Counted from the stretch's first letter, positions 16,398 to 26,679 are shown. The stretch: DNA of 64,000 bases from Bacteroidales bacterium UBA3743 (GCA_002371265.1 DFGT01000002.1:16942-80941), one strand, 5' to 3'. Notes: generated from the sequence alone by a model not told the origin. Program-made: numbers and translations.

Positions 16398-17420
16398 ATG
16401 TTTAAATCAGATCAATTTGTTAGTACCGGCATTGTCATGTCGTTTGTTTCTGCCTTTTTTTTCATATCATGTGATGATGAAAAAATTGATGAAAGTCAAG
16501 AGAAAGAAGGAAAAACAGAACGTTTAGAAACCACCTATTCGATAGCATTCCCAGAAATGATTAGCGTGAATGGAGGTGATGTTTATGGTCATGATACCAT
16601 TGGCACATTTATAGAAGGAAGAAATGTGACGTTGTCTGATTTTTCGATCAGCAAGTATTTAGTGACGAGAGATCTTTACTTCAAGGTCATGTATGACGAC
16701 AAAGATGTGAATGCATGGCCAAGCAGATGTGAATATAACCAAACTTACCGTGGTGAGATTATGGAAGGGGAGAAGGACAGTCTTCGCCCTGTGGAGAGCG
16801 TTTCGTGGTTTGATGCCGTATATTTTTGTAATCGTTTGAGCAAAATCAAGGGGTACGAACCGGTGTATTCCATTTCTGATATAAAAAGAAATACAGTTTA
16901 TTCTATCATATCTGCTACTGTTTCCCAAGACTTATCAAAGAATGGTTATCGTCTGCCAACTGAAACCGAATGGGAGTATGCGGCAAGAGGAGGTGACGTG
17001 ACTGTGGAGGATTGGAATTTCTATTATTCTGGAGCTGACAGTGAAAATGCGGGAGCTGCAATAGACAGTGGTATGGATGCAGTCGGATGGTATAACTGCA
17101 ATGCGGAAACAGGTGTCACTACAAGAAGAAATCCATCAACCATGCACGGCTCGCACCAGGTTGGCCTTAAAAAGCCTAATCGTTTAGGTGTTTACGACAT
17201 GAGTGGTGGAATATTTGAATGGTGTTGGGATTGGGAGCATGCTATTTCAACAGGTTCTACTTTAGATCCTGTTGGTCCAGATTCTGGTGATAAAAAAGTA
17301 CTTCGTGGAGGAAGTTGGCTGCATGGTTGGGCTATTTATTGTGGAGTGAGGTTGAGATTATCATCAGAACCACAGACGTCAACAGACTATTATGGCTTTA
17401 GAATTGCACGAAGCAAGTGA
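16398..17420 (+). CDS. FGE/SUMF1-fold lipoprotein lacking the catalytic cysteine pair
   Basis: A 340-residue lipoprotein with a type II signal sequence (FVSAFFFISC, lipid Cys about residue 25). The C-terminal two thirds have the formylglycine-generating-enzyme fold: VTRDLYFKVM, VESVSWFDAVYFCNRLS, GYRLPTETEWEYAARGG, LGVYDMSGGIFEWCWDW, KVLRGGSW and YGFRIARS. Active FGE needs two Cys shortly after RGGS; here the segment is WLHGWAIYCGVRLR with only one. Sulfatase activation is therefore unlikely. In Bacteroidetes the fold is reused in surface and gliding-type proteins (GldJ/GldK class), so a structural or binding role outside the cell is inferred. A terminator follows. Confidence 0.8.
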   Translation: MFKSDQFVSTGIVMSFVSAFFFISCDDEKIDESQEKEGKTERLETTYSIAFPEMISVNGGDVYGHDTIGTFIEGRNVTLSDFSISKYLVTRDLYFKVMYDDKDVNAWPSRCEYNQTYRGEIMEGEKDSLRPVESVSWFDAVYFCNRLSKIKGYEPVYSISDIKRNTVYSIISATVSQDLSKNGYRLPTETEWEYAARGGDVTVEDWNFYYSGADSENAGAAIDSGMDAVGWYNCNAETGVTTRRNPSTMHGSHQVGLKKPNRLGVYDMSGGIFEWCWDWEHAISTGSTLDPVGPDSGDKKVLRGGSWLHGWAIYCGVRLRLSSEPQTSTDYYGFRIARSK

Positions 17421-17440
17421 AACACAATCATCGAATTTAT

Positions 17441-17480
17441 GAAAAGAGGAACTCCTTTAACATGGTTTTCCTCTTTTTCT
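17441..17480 (+). terminator. Terminator after the FGE-like gene
   Basis: GAAAAGAGGAA (17441-17451) pairs with TTTCCTCTTTTTC (about 17467-17479). The 3' arm supplies the T-run. Confidence 0.65.
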
Positions 17481-17551
17481 ATTATTGTTTTTTGTAAAGA
17501 GTTTAATGGTCCTATTTTTTTTTGCCTTTTTTTTATATATTTGCCTTGACT

Positions 17552-18700
17552 ATGGGAAATACAAAAGGTAAATATTGGACTAAGATTGCTATTATGGCAG
17601 TAATTCCGGCTATATTAGTCGGAATCATATATTTGTCTACTTTGTTGATGCCGACGTTCGACTTGTTGGATGAAACCAAAGATTTCAAGATAGATACCCA
17701 GATTGATGCGGGTGACGGTGGAAATTCAGAGTGTAGGCTAGTGAAAACAGCAGAAGGGGTGGATATGATATTCACACTAAGATCTTCGTTTGCCTATCCT
17801 TATGTCGGCATGGAAATACATAAAGATGATTATTCTACCTTCCCTCTTGAAAAGTATGTGGTCGAGGCTGATATCGAGAGCACTGAGGACATGCGTTTTT
17901 CAGTGCGTCTGCAAGAAGAATTTAATTTTGGAGACAAGGGAGTAGCCCATCCTACGGCAGTCTATTCGTTTTTATTAAAGAAAGGAACTAATGAAATTGA
18001 GATTCCGGTTGAGGAGATAAAAGATATTCCGGAGTGGTGGTATGCTTCTTATCCGCATTGGACTACAGATGTGCAGAGAATGAAGTACGAGAACATCAAG
18101 ATTATCTGGCTCACCGCAGACAATTCAAACGAGAAAGATGTGGAGCATAGGATTAAAGTGAAGAGCCTTCGTCTGGTGCCGGCCGCTTGCAACGGTTTTT
18201 TGAAAGATGCTGTCACTGTAATGCTTGCTTTTTGGGCTATATTGGCAATAATATCTCTATACCTCCGTCGCAACAATGAAAAAAAGGAGGAGGAAGAAGA
18301 AAAGGCTCAGCAAGTTGTGTATGTGCCGTATGAAAAACTGGATACAGAGAAAGAAGCTCCGAATCTAAAGGATGAAATTTTGACCTTCATTGGAAAAAAT
18401 TATCCGAATCCTGAATTGAAACTTGCGGATGTGGCAAAGGCATTGTCTATGGCGGAAGATAAGACGTCGGAAGAGATCCGTCTTGCTACAGGAAAATCAT
18501 TCAAAGCATACCTTAATACTATACGAATTGAAGAATCTAAACGACTGTTGAAGAATACAGCAATGCACATTTCTGAAATCGCATTTTCTGTCGGATATAA
18601 TAATGTGCAGCATTTCAACCGAGTATTTAAGGAGAGTGTCGGTGTCGCTCCTGGCACATTCAGAGATGGATCATCTGGCTCGAATGACTCAGCAGAATAA
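17552..18700 (+). CDS. Membrane-anchored AraC-family regulator with extracytoplasmic sensor domain
   Basis: A 382-residue one-component regulator from ATG 17552. One transmembrane helix (residues about 10-32, IAIMAVIPAILVGIIYLSTLL) leads to a beta-rich periplasmic domain of about 190 residues resembling a carbohydrate-binding sandwich. A second helix (about 228-247, AVTVMLAFWAILAIISLYL) and a charged Lys/Glu linker follow, then an AraC/XylS helix-turn-helix domain (about 285-370). This has LADVAKALSM, FKAYLNTIRIEESKRLL, ISEIAFSVGYNNVQHFNRVFKE and GVAPGTFR. The layout implies direct signalling from a periplasmic ligand to DNA without phosphorelay. The target is unknown; the neighbours are the FGE-like lipoprotein and a flippase. 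The upstream in-frame TTG was not used because ATG 17552 gives a normal N-terminus. Confidence 0.82.
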   Translation: MGNTKGKYWTKIAIMAVIPAILVGIIYLSTLLMPTFDLLDETKDFKIDTQIDAGDGGNSECRLVKTAEGVDMIFTLRSSFAYPYVGMEIHKDDYSTFPLEKYVVEADIESTEDMRFSVRLQEEFNFGDKGVAHPTAVYSFLLKKGTNEIEIPVEEIKDIPEWWYASYPHWTTDVQRMKYENIKIIWLTADNSNEKDVEHRIKVKSLRLVPAACNGFLKDAVTVMLAFWAILAIISLYLRRNNEKKEEEEEKAQQVVYVPYEKLDTEKEAPNLKDEILTFIGKNYPNPELKLADVAKALSMAEDKTSEEIRLATGKSFKAYLNTIRIEESKRLLKNTAMHISEIAFSVGYNNVQHFNRVFKESVGVAPGTFRDGSSGSNDSAE

Positions 18701-18789
18701 TCAAACTCTTTTAAATATTATTTCTTAGAAAAAGATTCTCGGATGTCAAATTTATTCGATATCCGAGTTCAACCGTTTGCAAAAAAGAG

Positions 18790-18797
18790 TAATTTTG
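18790..18797 (+). promoter_or_regulatory. -7 element ahead of the flippase gene
   Basis: TAATTTTG fits the -7 consensus 22 bases before the start codon; the -33 position reads TTC (18768-18770), a weak match. A CTCGGAT/ATCCGAG hairpin at about 18738-18767 lies just upstream and may end the AraC transcript, though it lacks a T-run. Confidence 0.45.
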
Positions 18798-18819
18798 CGG
18801 AAAACAAAGAACTAAGAAA

Positions 18820-20301
18820 ATGGCAGAAATGAAAAATCTAGCCCGTCAGACAGCTGTCTACGGCATTAGCAACATCCTTGGTAAATTCCTTAATTGGTTG
18901 CTTGTCCCACTTTACACTTATGTGCTTACTTCAAGTGCTGAATATGGAGTAGTCACGAATTTATATGCGTGGACAGCCCTATTGCTTGTGATCCTTACAT
19001 ATGGAATGGAGACGGGATTTTTCCGTTTTGCAAACAAGGAAGACGGAGATGCACAGAAAGTGTTTGGCACGGTGCTGACTTCTGTAGCCGTAACATCAAC
19101 AATATTTGCGATGTTGGTGATGCTGTTTTCGGAAGATGTGGCTGTTTGGCTAGGCTATTCGTCGCATCCTGAATATGTCACGATGATGGGAATAATAGTG
19201 GCGATCGATGCCGTCGGCACAATTCCTTTCGCATATCTTAGATATGAGAACAAAGCAGGCAAGTTTGCGATTTTCAAGTTGTTGATGATCATTGTGAATA
19301 TTGCGGCAAACCTATTTTTCCTTGTGCTTTGTCCGATGTTGAAAAGCAAGTATGATGTGGAAATTCCTTTCTATGACGAGAACTATGGAGTAGGGTATAT
19401 TTTTGTTTCAAACCTGATTTCCACTCTTTTTGTGACATTATTGTTGCTGCCGGAAATTCGTAAGGCAAAGAGCCCGGATGCAGGATTGCTTAAGAAAATA
19501 CTTGGATATTCGCTCCCTCTATTGCTTCTTGGAATCGCAGGAATTATGAACCAGACAATCGACAAGATAATATTCCCGTATTTGATGCCGGATAGAGCGG
19601 TTGCGGAGTCGGAACTTGGAATATATGGAGCCTGTTTCAAAGTGGCGATGGTGATGATGGTGTTCACTCAGGCATTCCGTTATGCATACGAGCCATTTGT
19701 GTTTGCACAGAGCAAGGGAGAAGACAAGAAGGTGCAGTATAGTTTGGCGATGAAATATTATGTGATATTTGCATTGTTGATAGCACTGGGAATGTCGCTG
19801 TTTATGGATGTTTTTGCATTGTTGGTATCTCCATCATACAGAGTAGGAATGACGATAGTTCCATTAGTTTTGCTCACATACCTGTTTCAGGGAGTATATT
19901 TTAATTTGTCTATTTGGTATAAGTTGACAGACCGTACATATTGGGGTGCAATCTTGTCGACTATTGGTTTGGTAATAACCTTGGTAGTGAACATTGCTCT
20001 GGTTCCAGAATTCAGTTATTACGGGTCGGCAATCGCATCTTTCCTATGCTATTTGTGTGTTACAATCATATCATATATAATGTCGCAAAAGTATTTTCCT
20101 ATCGACTATGATAATAAGAGCATGGCAATTTATCTTGTTTTGGCATTAGGATTATATGCAATATTTTATTTCGTTGCTCCGGAAGGATTGATTATCAGGT
20201 TATTGGTGTCGACGGTGCTGTTGTCGGTTTACATAATCGTGTTATTCAGAAGAGATTTCCCAGCGTCGTCGCTGCCGGTTGTGGGAAAATATTTCAGATA
20301 A
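18820..20301 (+). CDS. Polysaccharide/lipid-linked oligosaccharide flippase, Wzx/MOP type
   Basis: A 493-residue inner-membrane protein with about 12-14 hydrophobic helices across its length. It begins with the Wzx signature LARQTAVYGISNILGKFLNWLLVPLYTYVL, has STAEYG-like SSAEYGVVTNLYAW after helix one, and a long second half typical of the MOP superfamily. Such proteins move undecaprenyl-linked glycans across the inner membrane for O-antigen, capsule or exopolysaccharide. No glycosyltransferases are adjacent, so it may be an orphan housekeeping flippase; the Bacteroidales often carry one in this form. It has its own -7 element and a GAAA-loop terminator. Confidence 0.85.
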   Translation: MAEMKNLARQTAVYGISNILGKFLNWLLVPLYTYVLTSSAEYGVVTNLYAWTALLLVILTYGMETGFFRFANKEDGDAQKVFGTVLTSVAVTSTIFAMLVMLFSEDVAVWLGYSSHPEYVTMMGIIVAIDAVGTIPFAYLRYENKAGKFAIFKLLMIIVNIAANLFFLVLCPMLKSKYDVEIPFYDENYGVGYIFVSNLISTLFVTLLLLPEIRKAKSPDAGLLKKILGYSLPLLLLGIAGIMNQTIDKIIFPYLMPDRAVAESELGIYGACFKVAMVMMVFTQAFRYAYEPFVFAQSKGEDKKVQYSLAMKYYVIFALLIALGMSLFMDVFALLVSPSYRVGMTIVPLVLLTYLFQGVYFNLSIWYKLTDRTYWGAILSTIGLVITLVVNIALVPEFSYYGSAIASFLCYLCVTIISYIMSQKYFPIDYDNKSMAIYLVLALGLYAIFYFVAPEGLIIRLLVSTVLLSVYIIVLFRRDFPASSLPVVGKYFR

Positions 20302-20323
20302 GCATTATTAAATATGTGTATAT

Positions 20324-20350
20324 AAAGACGGGAGAAATCTCGTCTTTTTT
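20324..20350 (+). terminator. Terminator after the flippase gene
   Basis: AAAGACGGGA (20324-20333) pairs with TCTCGTCTTT (20338-20347) across a GAAA tetraloop, followed by T residues. Confidence 0.75.
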
Positions 20351-20622
20351 ATTTGATGCGTTTATATATGTATTTCGGTGTATATTTATACTGGCATTCA
20401 TTTTAACAATTTTTAGCATGCTTTTACAAAAACATAAGAATACTATGTTTTTTAGCAACAAAATGTTACAATTATGTTTAAATAAAAACGAAATAATCGT
20501 TAATAAACTTTAAATGTTATGATTTTTTGTTATTTTAGCGACCGCTTTGGAGTGTGTCCTATTCTAAAGTATGTATGAAAATAGAAAAACAAAACAACAA
20601 AGATATCTCTAATATCTAAGAT
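20351..20622. other. AT-rich region ahead of the giant surface protein gene
   Basis: No gene, hairpin or full promoter was recognised. Base composition is strongly AT-rich up to the start codon at 20623, and the leader contains A-rich tracts (AAAACAAAACAACAAAG) as often seen before Bacteroidales start codons. A short open frame at 20316-20513 is low complexity and not credible. Confidence 0.4.
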
Positions 20623-23600
20623 ATGAAAAACTTAATATCTTATAAAAAGTCCGGTCTGAATGCTTTGCGAAAGGCATTTTCGTTAATCGTAGTATTGTGT
20701 ACATTCCTTCAGGGTGCGTGGTCTCAAGCATTTGAAGTCGAAGGATGGTATAATGTGGTGGTAGAAGGAGATCCTTCGTCTCGCGTTGTAGCTACTGATG
20801 AGTGTGGAATGATATACAGAGTCTATATTGAGACAAATAGTCCGGGTCAAGATAGAATATTTGCTATAAAAAATCCGGCGACGGGAGAGTATATTAACAA
20901 CGTCCAGTCGGCTATTTCAACAAGTGTTTTGAAATGCACGAATAATGATGAAGGTCATTCAAGGACTAGATTTGTTATTTCAGGAGGACAGGAATTAGCT
21001 GATTTCTATTTGAATTTCAGTACTTCTCCTATTACAGTATCAGACACAAAGCCAGTTGACGCTGATATGATTAAGATTACACCATCAACTGGTTCGAAAG
21101 TAAACATAGGATCAACTCTGCAGTTTATTTCTCAGTTCTGTTCTTCAAATGTTAATTCTGATCTTACATATTTGTGGAAGATCAGTAAAGACGGTGATGT
21201 ATGGATTGATCCTGCAGATAAGAATGATGAATCCATATTTAAGTTTACTGTATTGTCAGACATCAAATATGTAAAGTGTGAAGCCTCATATATAGATCCT
21301 TCAGACAACAGTCAGACAATTTCCTCAAATATTGTAGAGCTTACGGTGAATAAGCCTACATTTAATGTGAAAATTGAAGGTGAAGGAGTGAGAGATGTCA
21401 ACTCATATGAAAAAGAGGTTCCATCGTGGCGTGATGTTGTCATCAAGTTGGTAGATCTACCTTCTCATAATGTTTCGAATCCAAAGATTTCATTTATGGC
21501 ATTGGATGGAGGAGACAGTTATAAACCATTGGATGAGGCTGTTCTCAATGATGATAAGATGAGTTGGAGTTTGTATGCCAATAAAAGTGGAAAAATGCGC
21601 ATACAAGTAGATGTGGAGGTTCCTGCATCCGACGGAACATCAACAACTGAGACATTGGAAAAGGAGTTTATTTTCCGTTTGGTATATTCTCCAGATAAGG
21701 AAGATGCTGTACAGGAGTTGTTTTATGACGATTTCGGATATTTCGTAGGAAATGAGTATCACTATGTGAAATATAAAGATGGAGAGGTAGAAAATGCAGA
21801 TGCAGTTGAGCCTGTGAGCTCAGATTTGCCAAGCAATATAAAGTGGATGGACGATCAAAATGGTTTCATCAAGGAACATAGTTTTGCATTGACTGATCCA
21901 AAAGTTGCACGTTTGCCTTTGGATGCAAATGGTAATCCACAAAGAAATGATGCGAATTGTTGGAGTAAAGGAGACAATATGCCATATCAATGTTGGTGTG
22001 AGAATGGTTTCCGTGTTGAAGATGGTTTTTATGCGTTTGTATCCAATCCAACTATGGCAGATGGTGGAGCGAAGACAGAAGGTGGTGCAAACGACTATTG
22101 GAACGGTACTGACCATACAGAAAATTCAGATGGAACGAAGCACGGCGCTATGTTGATGGTGAATTGTGCAAAGAACTCATTGGATGCAATTATATATGAG
22201 AGAGATTTTGAGATTACAGGTGAGTGTGCCAATGTGATGGTGCTTTTCTCTGCTTTTGTAAGTAATGCTCAGGGAATTATTCCTAAAAACGGTGCAAACA
22301 CTCCAGTAAACATCCGTATGGATATTTACGAGAAGGGTGGTACACAAGTTCTTACTTCCATTGAATCTGGAGATGTGATCACAAGAAATTATGGATCTAA
22401 TTCATGGTCGAATTTGACGGCGTTGTTCCCATTGTCAAATAAGGATAATACAGAGGGTTCTAAGTTCTATACGTTGAAGATCACAAACAATGCTCCTTCA
22501 GGTAGTGGTAATGATATTTTGCTTGATGATATTTCATTGAAGGTTTGTTTCCCTGAAATTGAGGTTAAGGCAAATGTAACTGCGGAGGAGACTCTTGATG
22601 AGCATAATATTGTAATTTGTGGTAAGAGCAAGAATTTGACTTTGACTGCTTTCAACCGTGCGGGTATTGAAAACTATATTCCTACACCATACTATTTGTT
22701 CCAGTATTTTGATGATGCAGATAGCACTTGGAAGAATCTTCCTAAGGATGCAGAGTCGACGGAATCTGCAATCTCAGAGGATCCTACTATGGATATCAGA
22801 CTTAGCAAGAAGGATTTCAGTGGAGACACTAAGTTCCGTGTTATTGTGGGTAATGCAAAAAGTACAATTCAAAAGTTGGTTACAGATGGTATAGACAAGC
22901 CAAACTGTATGTACACTTATGCGGTTTCGGAAGATTTCCATGTTAAGTTCAATCCTGTAGGAGAAGACTTGGATTTGTTTGGATGTATAGGTGAAACAAT
23001 TAACGTGGATGCGGATGCAAATGGTCGTCCGTCTATCGAGTGGATTGATTATTCAGGAAAGACATTGACAACAAATGATTCTATCACAAGCATCAAGGAT
23101 GACAAGTTGGTGTTCGTGATTCCAGAGTCAATTTTGAAATCAAACAATAAGTCGGATACGCTATATATGATAGCTACAACAGAGGGTGGACTTTGTTCAG
23201 ACACTCAGATTGTATCAATCACTAAGTACGACGACTTGGATTTCAACATTGTCAACGACACATTCTATTGTGAGTTCGACAAAACAATAAAGGCCGTTGA
23301 TGTTTATCCAACAAGTGGAATCAACTATGTATGGAAACTAAAGGGTTCAGACTTGGAGGATCAGACAGGTTCTGAATTTAAGGTTTTGAAATCAAATCCA
23401 GAGATTTTCGACAATACAGTGACTGTAACTGGTACAGCTGAAAAGTTCTGTCCAATAACGAAGACAACAGACTTCAGCATCTACCGTCGTTACAATCTAG
23501 ATTTGACAGTTGATGTAGAAGGAGCTAACCAGAAGGTGGCAAATATCTGTTTGCCTACTGACGGTGAAAGTTCATCTCGCGTTGATCTTGAAGTTAAAAA

Positions 23601-26600
23601 GATTTACGCTGATGGATCGAAACCATCTTATGCGAATGAAAAAGTCACTACTTACTTCTGGTACAGAAAAGATGGTGATAAGGATTCTGTTCTTATCGGA
23701 CAGGGACCAGAGACAACATTTGTTGATCGTTTGACAGAAAACAATATTTACAAATATTCAGTTGCCGCTGTTGATGAGGTCTGCTATAAGAATGATGCTG
23801 TTGCAACTTCTGATACATCCACAATCAATGCAAGAAAGCCGTTGATTGTAAAATTGACAGAGGATAAGGAAGAGATTTGTAAAGGAGAGGAGAATACTTT
23901 GAATGTCAAGATAACAAATGCATTGAAGGTAGATACAATTACTTCTCGTTTCTATGAGAATGGAATATTACTCACTTCTCTGTTAGGTTCGGATAAGAAT
24001 CATACTTATGTTCCTACAAATGAGACTAAGGAGAAGACGACAAAGAATATTAGGGTTGAGGTGATGGATATGATTTGTAGTCCATCTAAACCGGTTGCAG
24101 ATTCTGTCAAGTTTGATGTTTTTGTTCCGCTTGTAGTATCACTTTCTACAGATGCTGAGGGCGATCAGAAGTGTATCAGAAAAGAGAACGGTGATGATTT
24201 TGTTAATGTGACATTGACAGTGGAGCAGGGAAATCCTCGTTCAGTAGAATGGTTTGACGGTGAGTATCCAGGTTTAGTGTTCAAGAGACCAGTAACTGTA
24301 AACCAGGGAAAAAACAAGATTTCAGTAAAAGCATTTGATGAAGTGTGTCGTGCTACTACGGAATCTGCATTTGTGACAGGAGCAGATACCTCGAAAACTA
24401 TTACCGCAAGTGAGCCAATAATAATTAGTCTTACTGCAAATACAGATTCTATATGTAATGGAGCTTCGATTGAGATGTCAATGAATGTGACAAATTCATT
24501 GAATAATGGTCCAGAGGTAAGATGGTATGAGAGTTACAATGGAGTTGAAGATTTGAAATATACAGATAAAACAACTGAAACTACAAAATTTCACACTCCT
24601 ATAAACAATACAGATTTTATGATCAATAAGACAATGATCGTAAAGACTATAGATGAGATATGTAATGCTGGAAAAGATGTTATGGATAGTGTATCTTACA
24701 ATATCTTTATTCCTATCAAGTTGAATTTGACTCATGATGCTGTTGTCAACGGTAATACTATTCAGAAATGTATTACAAAAGACAATGTTGATAATTTCGT
24801 GATGTTGAAAGTAAATGTGACTGCTGGTAATCCAAGTAAATTGATATGGTCAGATGGAAACTACAATGATCGTTATCAAGATTATCGTCAGTTTATCGTA
24901 TCTCCAGGTGATAATAAAATTTCAGTTATTGGTTCTGATGGCGTATGTGAGTCGTCGGCTAGCGATAATGACGCTTTGAATATCGTTGCTGCAAGACCTA
25001 TTTCATTGAAGTTGGCTGCGAAGAATCCAGACGTATGTGATGGATCAGATGTGGATTTTGAATTGACAGTCGAGAATACACTTGACAAGGACAGTGTAGA
25101 AGTTAGATGGTATGAGAATGACGCTAAACTTTATACGACTAATGGAGCGTCATTGGTTAAGTCGCATACATCTTCTAACGACACTGATGCAAAGTTGGGC
25201 AAGACAATGGTTGTCAAGGTTGATGATGAAATCTGTAGCAAGGGTACGGATGTTTCAACTTCTGCTAATTATACAGTATACAAACCTGTCAAGTATTATT
25301 TGACTTCAGATGCGGCAGAATTTAATGTTCCGAACACTAAGTGTTTGGGTCAGACATCACAGGGATCTCAGACAAGTGCGGATATCAAAGTTAATTTGAC
25401 TCAGGGAAATCCAGTGAAATTTGTATGGTCTGATGAAATTGTATGGGAATGGAGTTGGGATAAGGAAAATCCAAATAATACAACCGTTCGTACATTTGAC
25501 TTGAAACTAGGAAAGAATACATTGTCTGTAGTAGCATTCGATAATGTATGTAACAAGGAAGGTGATGAAACTCAGTATGAAGGTGAGGGTCAGAATATCA
25601 GTATTGAAGCAAGAAAACCAATTCAGGTTGGTTTGAAATTGGCTTCTGGTAGAAACGTGATGTGTAAAGGTGAGGACATTTCTCTTGTAGCATTTGTCCA
25701 TAATGATATGGAAGGCGAGAAAACTAAGTTGGAGTGGAACGAAAATCATGGAGTTGATAATGGTATTGTAGAAAATGGATCTTACACAACAGACAAATTT
25801 TCTCCAGATAAGGGAGATTGGACTTATTCTGTAAAAGCAAGTGAGAATGTCGAAACTCCAATCTGTCCATCTCAAACTGCTACATTTGATGTCTCTGTTC
25901 AGGTAAATACGACATTAAAGGTATATTCGTCAGAGGATGCTATATGTCAGGACACTTCCGGTAGAGATACGGTCAAGTTGGTTAGATTGACAGCTCATGT
26001 CCTTACGGGTAAACCACAGGGAATTATATGGAGTACGGGTGATACAACAAGAATTGATAGTGGCTATTCTTTCTTGAATGTTGCACCAATGAACAACCGC
26101 ATATATTCTGCTTACGGATATGATTCAGTATGTGTGAAGACAACACCAGCATATACTGACACAATTGACGTTGACCACAGAATTTATGTCACTTTAGCTG
26201 CAGAAGATTACAAAGTCCAGATGGGTGATGAGGTCAAATTGAATACAGAGTATTCATTGCCTGCAGATGGTGTTCGTTATTATGAGATGGTTTCACCAAA
26301 TGAGGTAGAACTTGAGAGAAATTATGATTCAGAATTTAGCTGGCAGTTGGATGAACCTGGACGTTACAAGTTCATTGTGAAGTTGGATAATGGTAATTGT
26401 GGAGTCCGCAATTCCAATATTATAGATGTTGATGTTGCCGACTACGTTTTGGTGCCAAACGTTATCACTCCTTACAATGGTAATCCTAAGAACGACAAGT
26501 TTATGGAAGGATATGACGTGAAGATTTTCAACCGTTATCAGGAGACTGTTTATGAGGGTACTGATGGTTGGGATGCAACATATAGAGGTGAACTTGCTAC

Positions 26601-26679
26601 TCCTGGAACATATTTCTACATCTTGACAAAGAAAGATGGTAGAGTGTTGAAGGGTACAGTTGAGGTTTATAGAAAATAA
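20623..26679 (+). CDS. Giant repetitive surface protein with T9SS type B (gliding-associated) C-terminal domain
   Basis: A 2018-residue secreted protein. After a signal peptide (SLIVVLCTFLQGAWSQ preceded by a basic region) come an immunoglobulin-like N-terminal part and a jelly-roll-like region around residues 370-640. From about residue 1070 there is a series of about four alternating modules. One module type starts (I/K)PLIVKLTEDKEEICKGE-like (also IIISLTANTDSICNG, ISLKLAAKNPDVCDG, IQVGLKLASGRNVMCKG). The other has QGNPRSVEWFDG-like and GKNKISVKAFDEVC-like segments, each with paired Cys. The last 85 residues (VLVPNVITPYNGNPKNDKF, VKIFNRYQETVYEG, GTYFYILTKKDGRVLKGTVEVYR) are a type B sorting domain (CHU_C/TIGR04131-like). 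Family knowledge ties such proteins to PorP/SprF partners, and one is encoded just downstream. An adhesin or surface-layer role is inferred. The frame is unbroken. Confidence 0.88.
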   Translation: MKNLISYKKSGLNALRKAFSLIVVLCTFLQGAWSQAFEVEGWYNVVVEGDPSSRVVATDECGMIYRVYIETNSPGQDRIFAIKNPATGEYINNVQSAISTSVLKCTNNDEGHSRTRFVISGGQELADFYLNFSTSPITVSDTKPVDADMIKITPSTGSKVNIGSTLQFISQFCSSNVNSDLTYLWKISKDGDVWIDPADKNDESIFKFTVLSDIKYVKCEASYIDPSDNSQTISSNIVELTVNKPTFNVKIEGEGVRDVNSYEKEVPSWRDVVIKLVDLPSHNVSNPKISFMALDGGDSYKPLDEAVLNDDKMSWSLYANKSGKMRIQVDVEVPASDGTSTTETLEKEFIFRLVYSPDKEDAVQELFYDDFGYFVGNEYHYVKYKDGEVENADAVEPVSSDLPSNIKWMDDQNGFIKEHSFALTDPKVARLPLDANGNPQRNDANCWSKGDNMPYQCWCENGFRVEDGFYAFVSNPTMADGGAKTEGGANDYWNGTDHTENSDGTKHGAMLMVNCAKNSLDAIIYERDFEITGECANVMVLFSAFVSNAQGIIPKNGANTPVNIRMDIYEKGGTQVLTSIESGDVITRNYGSNSWSNLTALFPLSNKDNTEGSKFYTLKITNNAPSGSGNDILLDDISLKVCFPEIEVKANVTAEETLDEHNIVICGKSKNLTLTAFNRAGIENYIPTPYYLFQYFDDADSTWKNLPKDAESTESAISEDPTMDIRLSKKDFSGDTKFRVIVGNAKSTIQKLVTDGIDKPNCMYTYAVSEDFHVKFNPVGEDLDLFGCIGETINVDADANGRPSIEWIDYSGKTLTTNDSITSIKDDKLVFVIPESILKSNNKSDTLYMIATTEGGLCSDTQIVSITKYDDLDFNIVNDTFYCEFDKTIKAVDVYPTSGINYVWKLKGSDLEDQTGSEFKVLKSNPEIFDNTVTVTGTAEKFCPITKTTDFSIYRRYNLDLTVDVEGANQKVANICLPTDGESSSRVDLEVKKIYADGSKPSYANEKVTTYFWYRKDGDKDSVLIGQGPETTFVDRLTENNIYKYSVAAVDEVCYKNDAVATSDTSTINARKPLIVKLTEDKEEICKGEENTLNVKITNALKVDTITSRFYENGILLTSLLGSDKNHTYVPTNETKEKTTKNIRVEVMDMICSPSKPVADSVKFDVFVPLVVSLSTDAEGDQKCIRKENGDDFVNVTLTVEQGNPRSVEWFDGEYPGLVFKRPVTVNQGKNKISVKAFDEVCRATTESAFVTGADTSKTITASEPIIISLTANTDSICNGASIEMSMNVTNSLNNGPEVRWYESYNGVEDLKYTDKTTETTKFHTPINNTDFMINKTMIVKTIDEICNAGKDVMDSVSYNIFIPIKLNLTHDAVVNGNTIQKCITKDNVDNFVMLKVNVTAGNPSKLIWSDGNYNDRYQDYRQFIVSPGDNKISVIGSDGVCESSASDNDALNIVAARPISLKLAAKNPDVCDGSDVDFELTVENTLDKDSVEVRWYENDAKLYTTNGASLVKSHTSSNDTDAKLGKTMVVKVDDEICSKGTDVSTSANYTVYKPVKYYLTSDAAEFNVPNTKCLGQTSQGSQTSADIKVNLTQGNPVKFVWSDEIVWEWSWDKENPNNTTVRTFDLKLGKNTLSVVAFDNVCNKEGDETQYEGEGQNISIEARKPIQVGLKLASGRNVMCKGEDISLVAFVHNDMEGEKTKLEWNENHGVDNGIVENGSYTTDKFSPDKGDWTYSVKASENVETPICPSQTATFDVSVQVNTTLKVYSSEDAICQDTSGRDTVKLVRLTAHVLTGKPQGIIWSTGDTTRIDSGYSFLNVAPMNNRIYSAYGYDSVCVKTTPAYTDTIDVDHRIYVTLAAEDYKVQMGDEVKLNTEYSLPADGVRYYEMVSPNEVELERNYDSEFSWQLDEPGRYKFIVKLDNGNCGVRNSNIIDVDVADYVLVPNVITPYNGNPKNDKFMEGYDVKIFNRYQETVYEGTDGWDATYRGELATPGTYFYILTKKDGRVLKGTVEVYRK

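Noticed and set aside
18738..18767. Hairpin as terminator of the AraC gene
   Set aside because: The CTCGGAT/ATCCGAG stem is present but no T-run follows, so it was only mentioned with the flippase promoter.
20316..20513. 65-codon frame after the flippase gene
   Set aside because: It spans the flippase terminator and has random-looking AT-rich composition.
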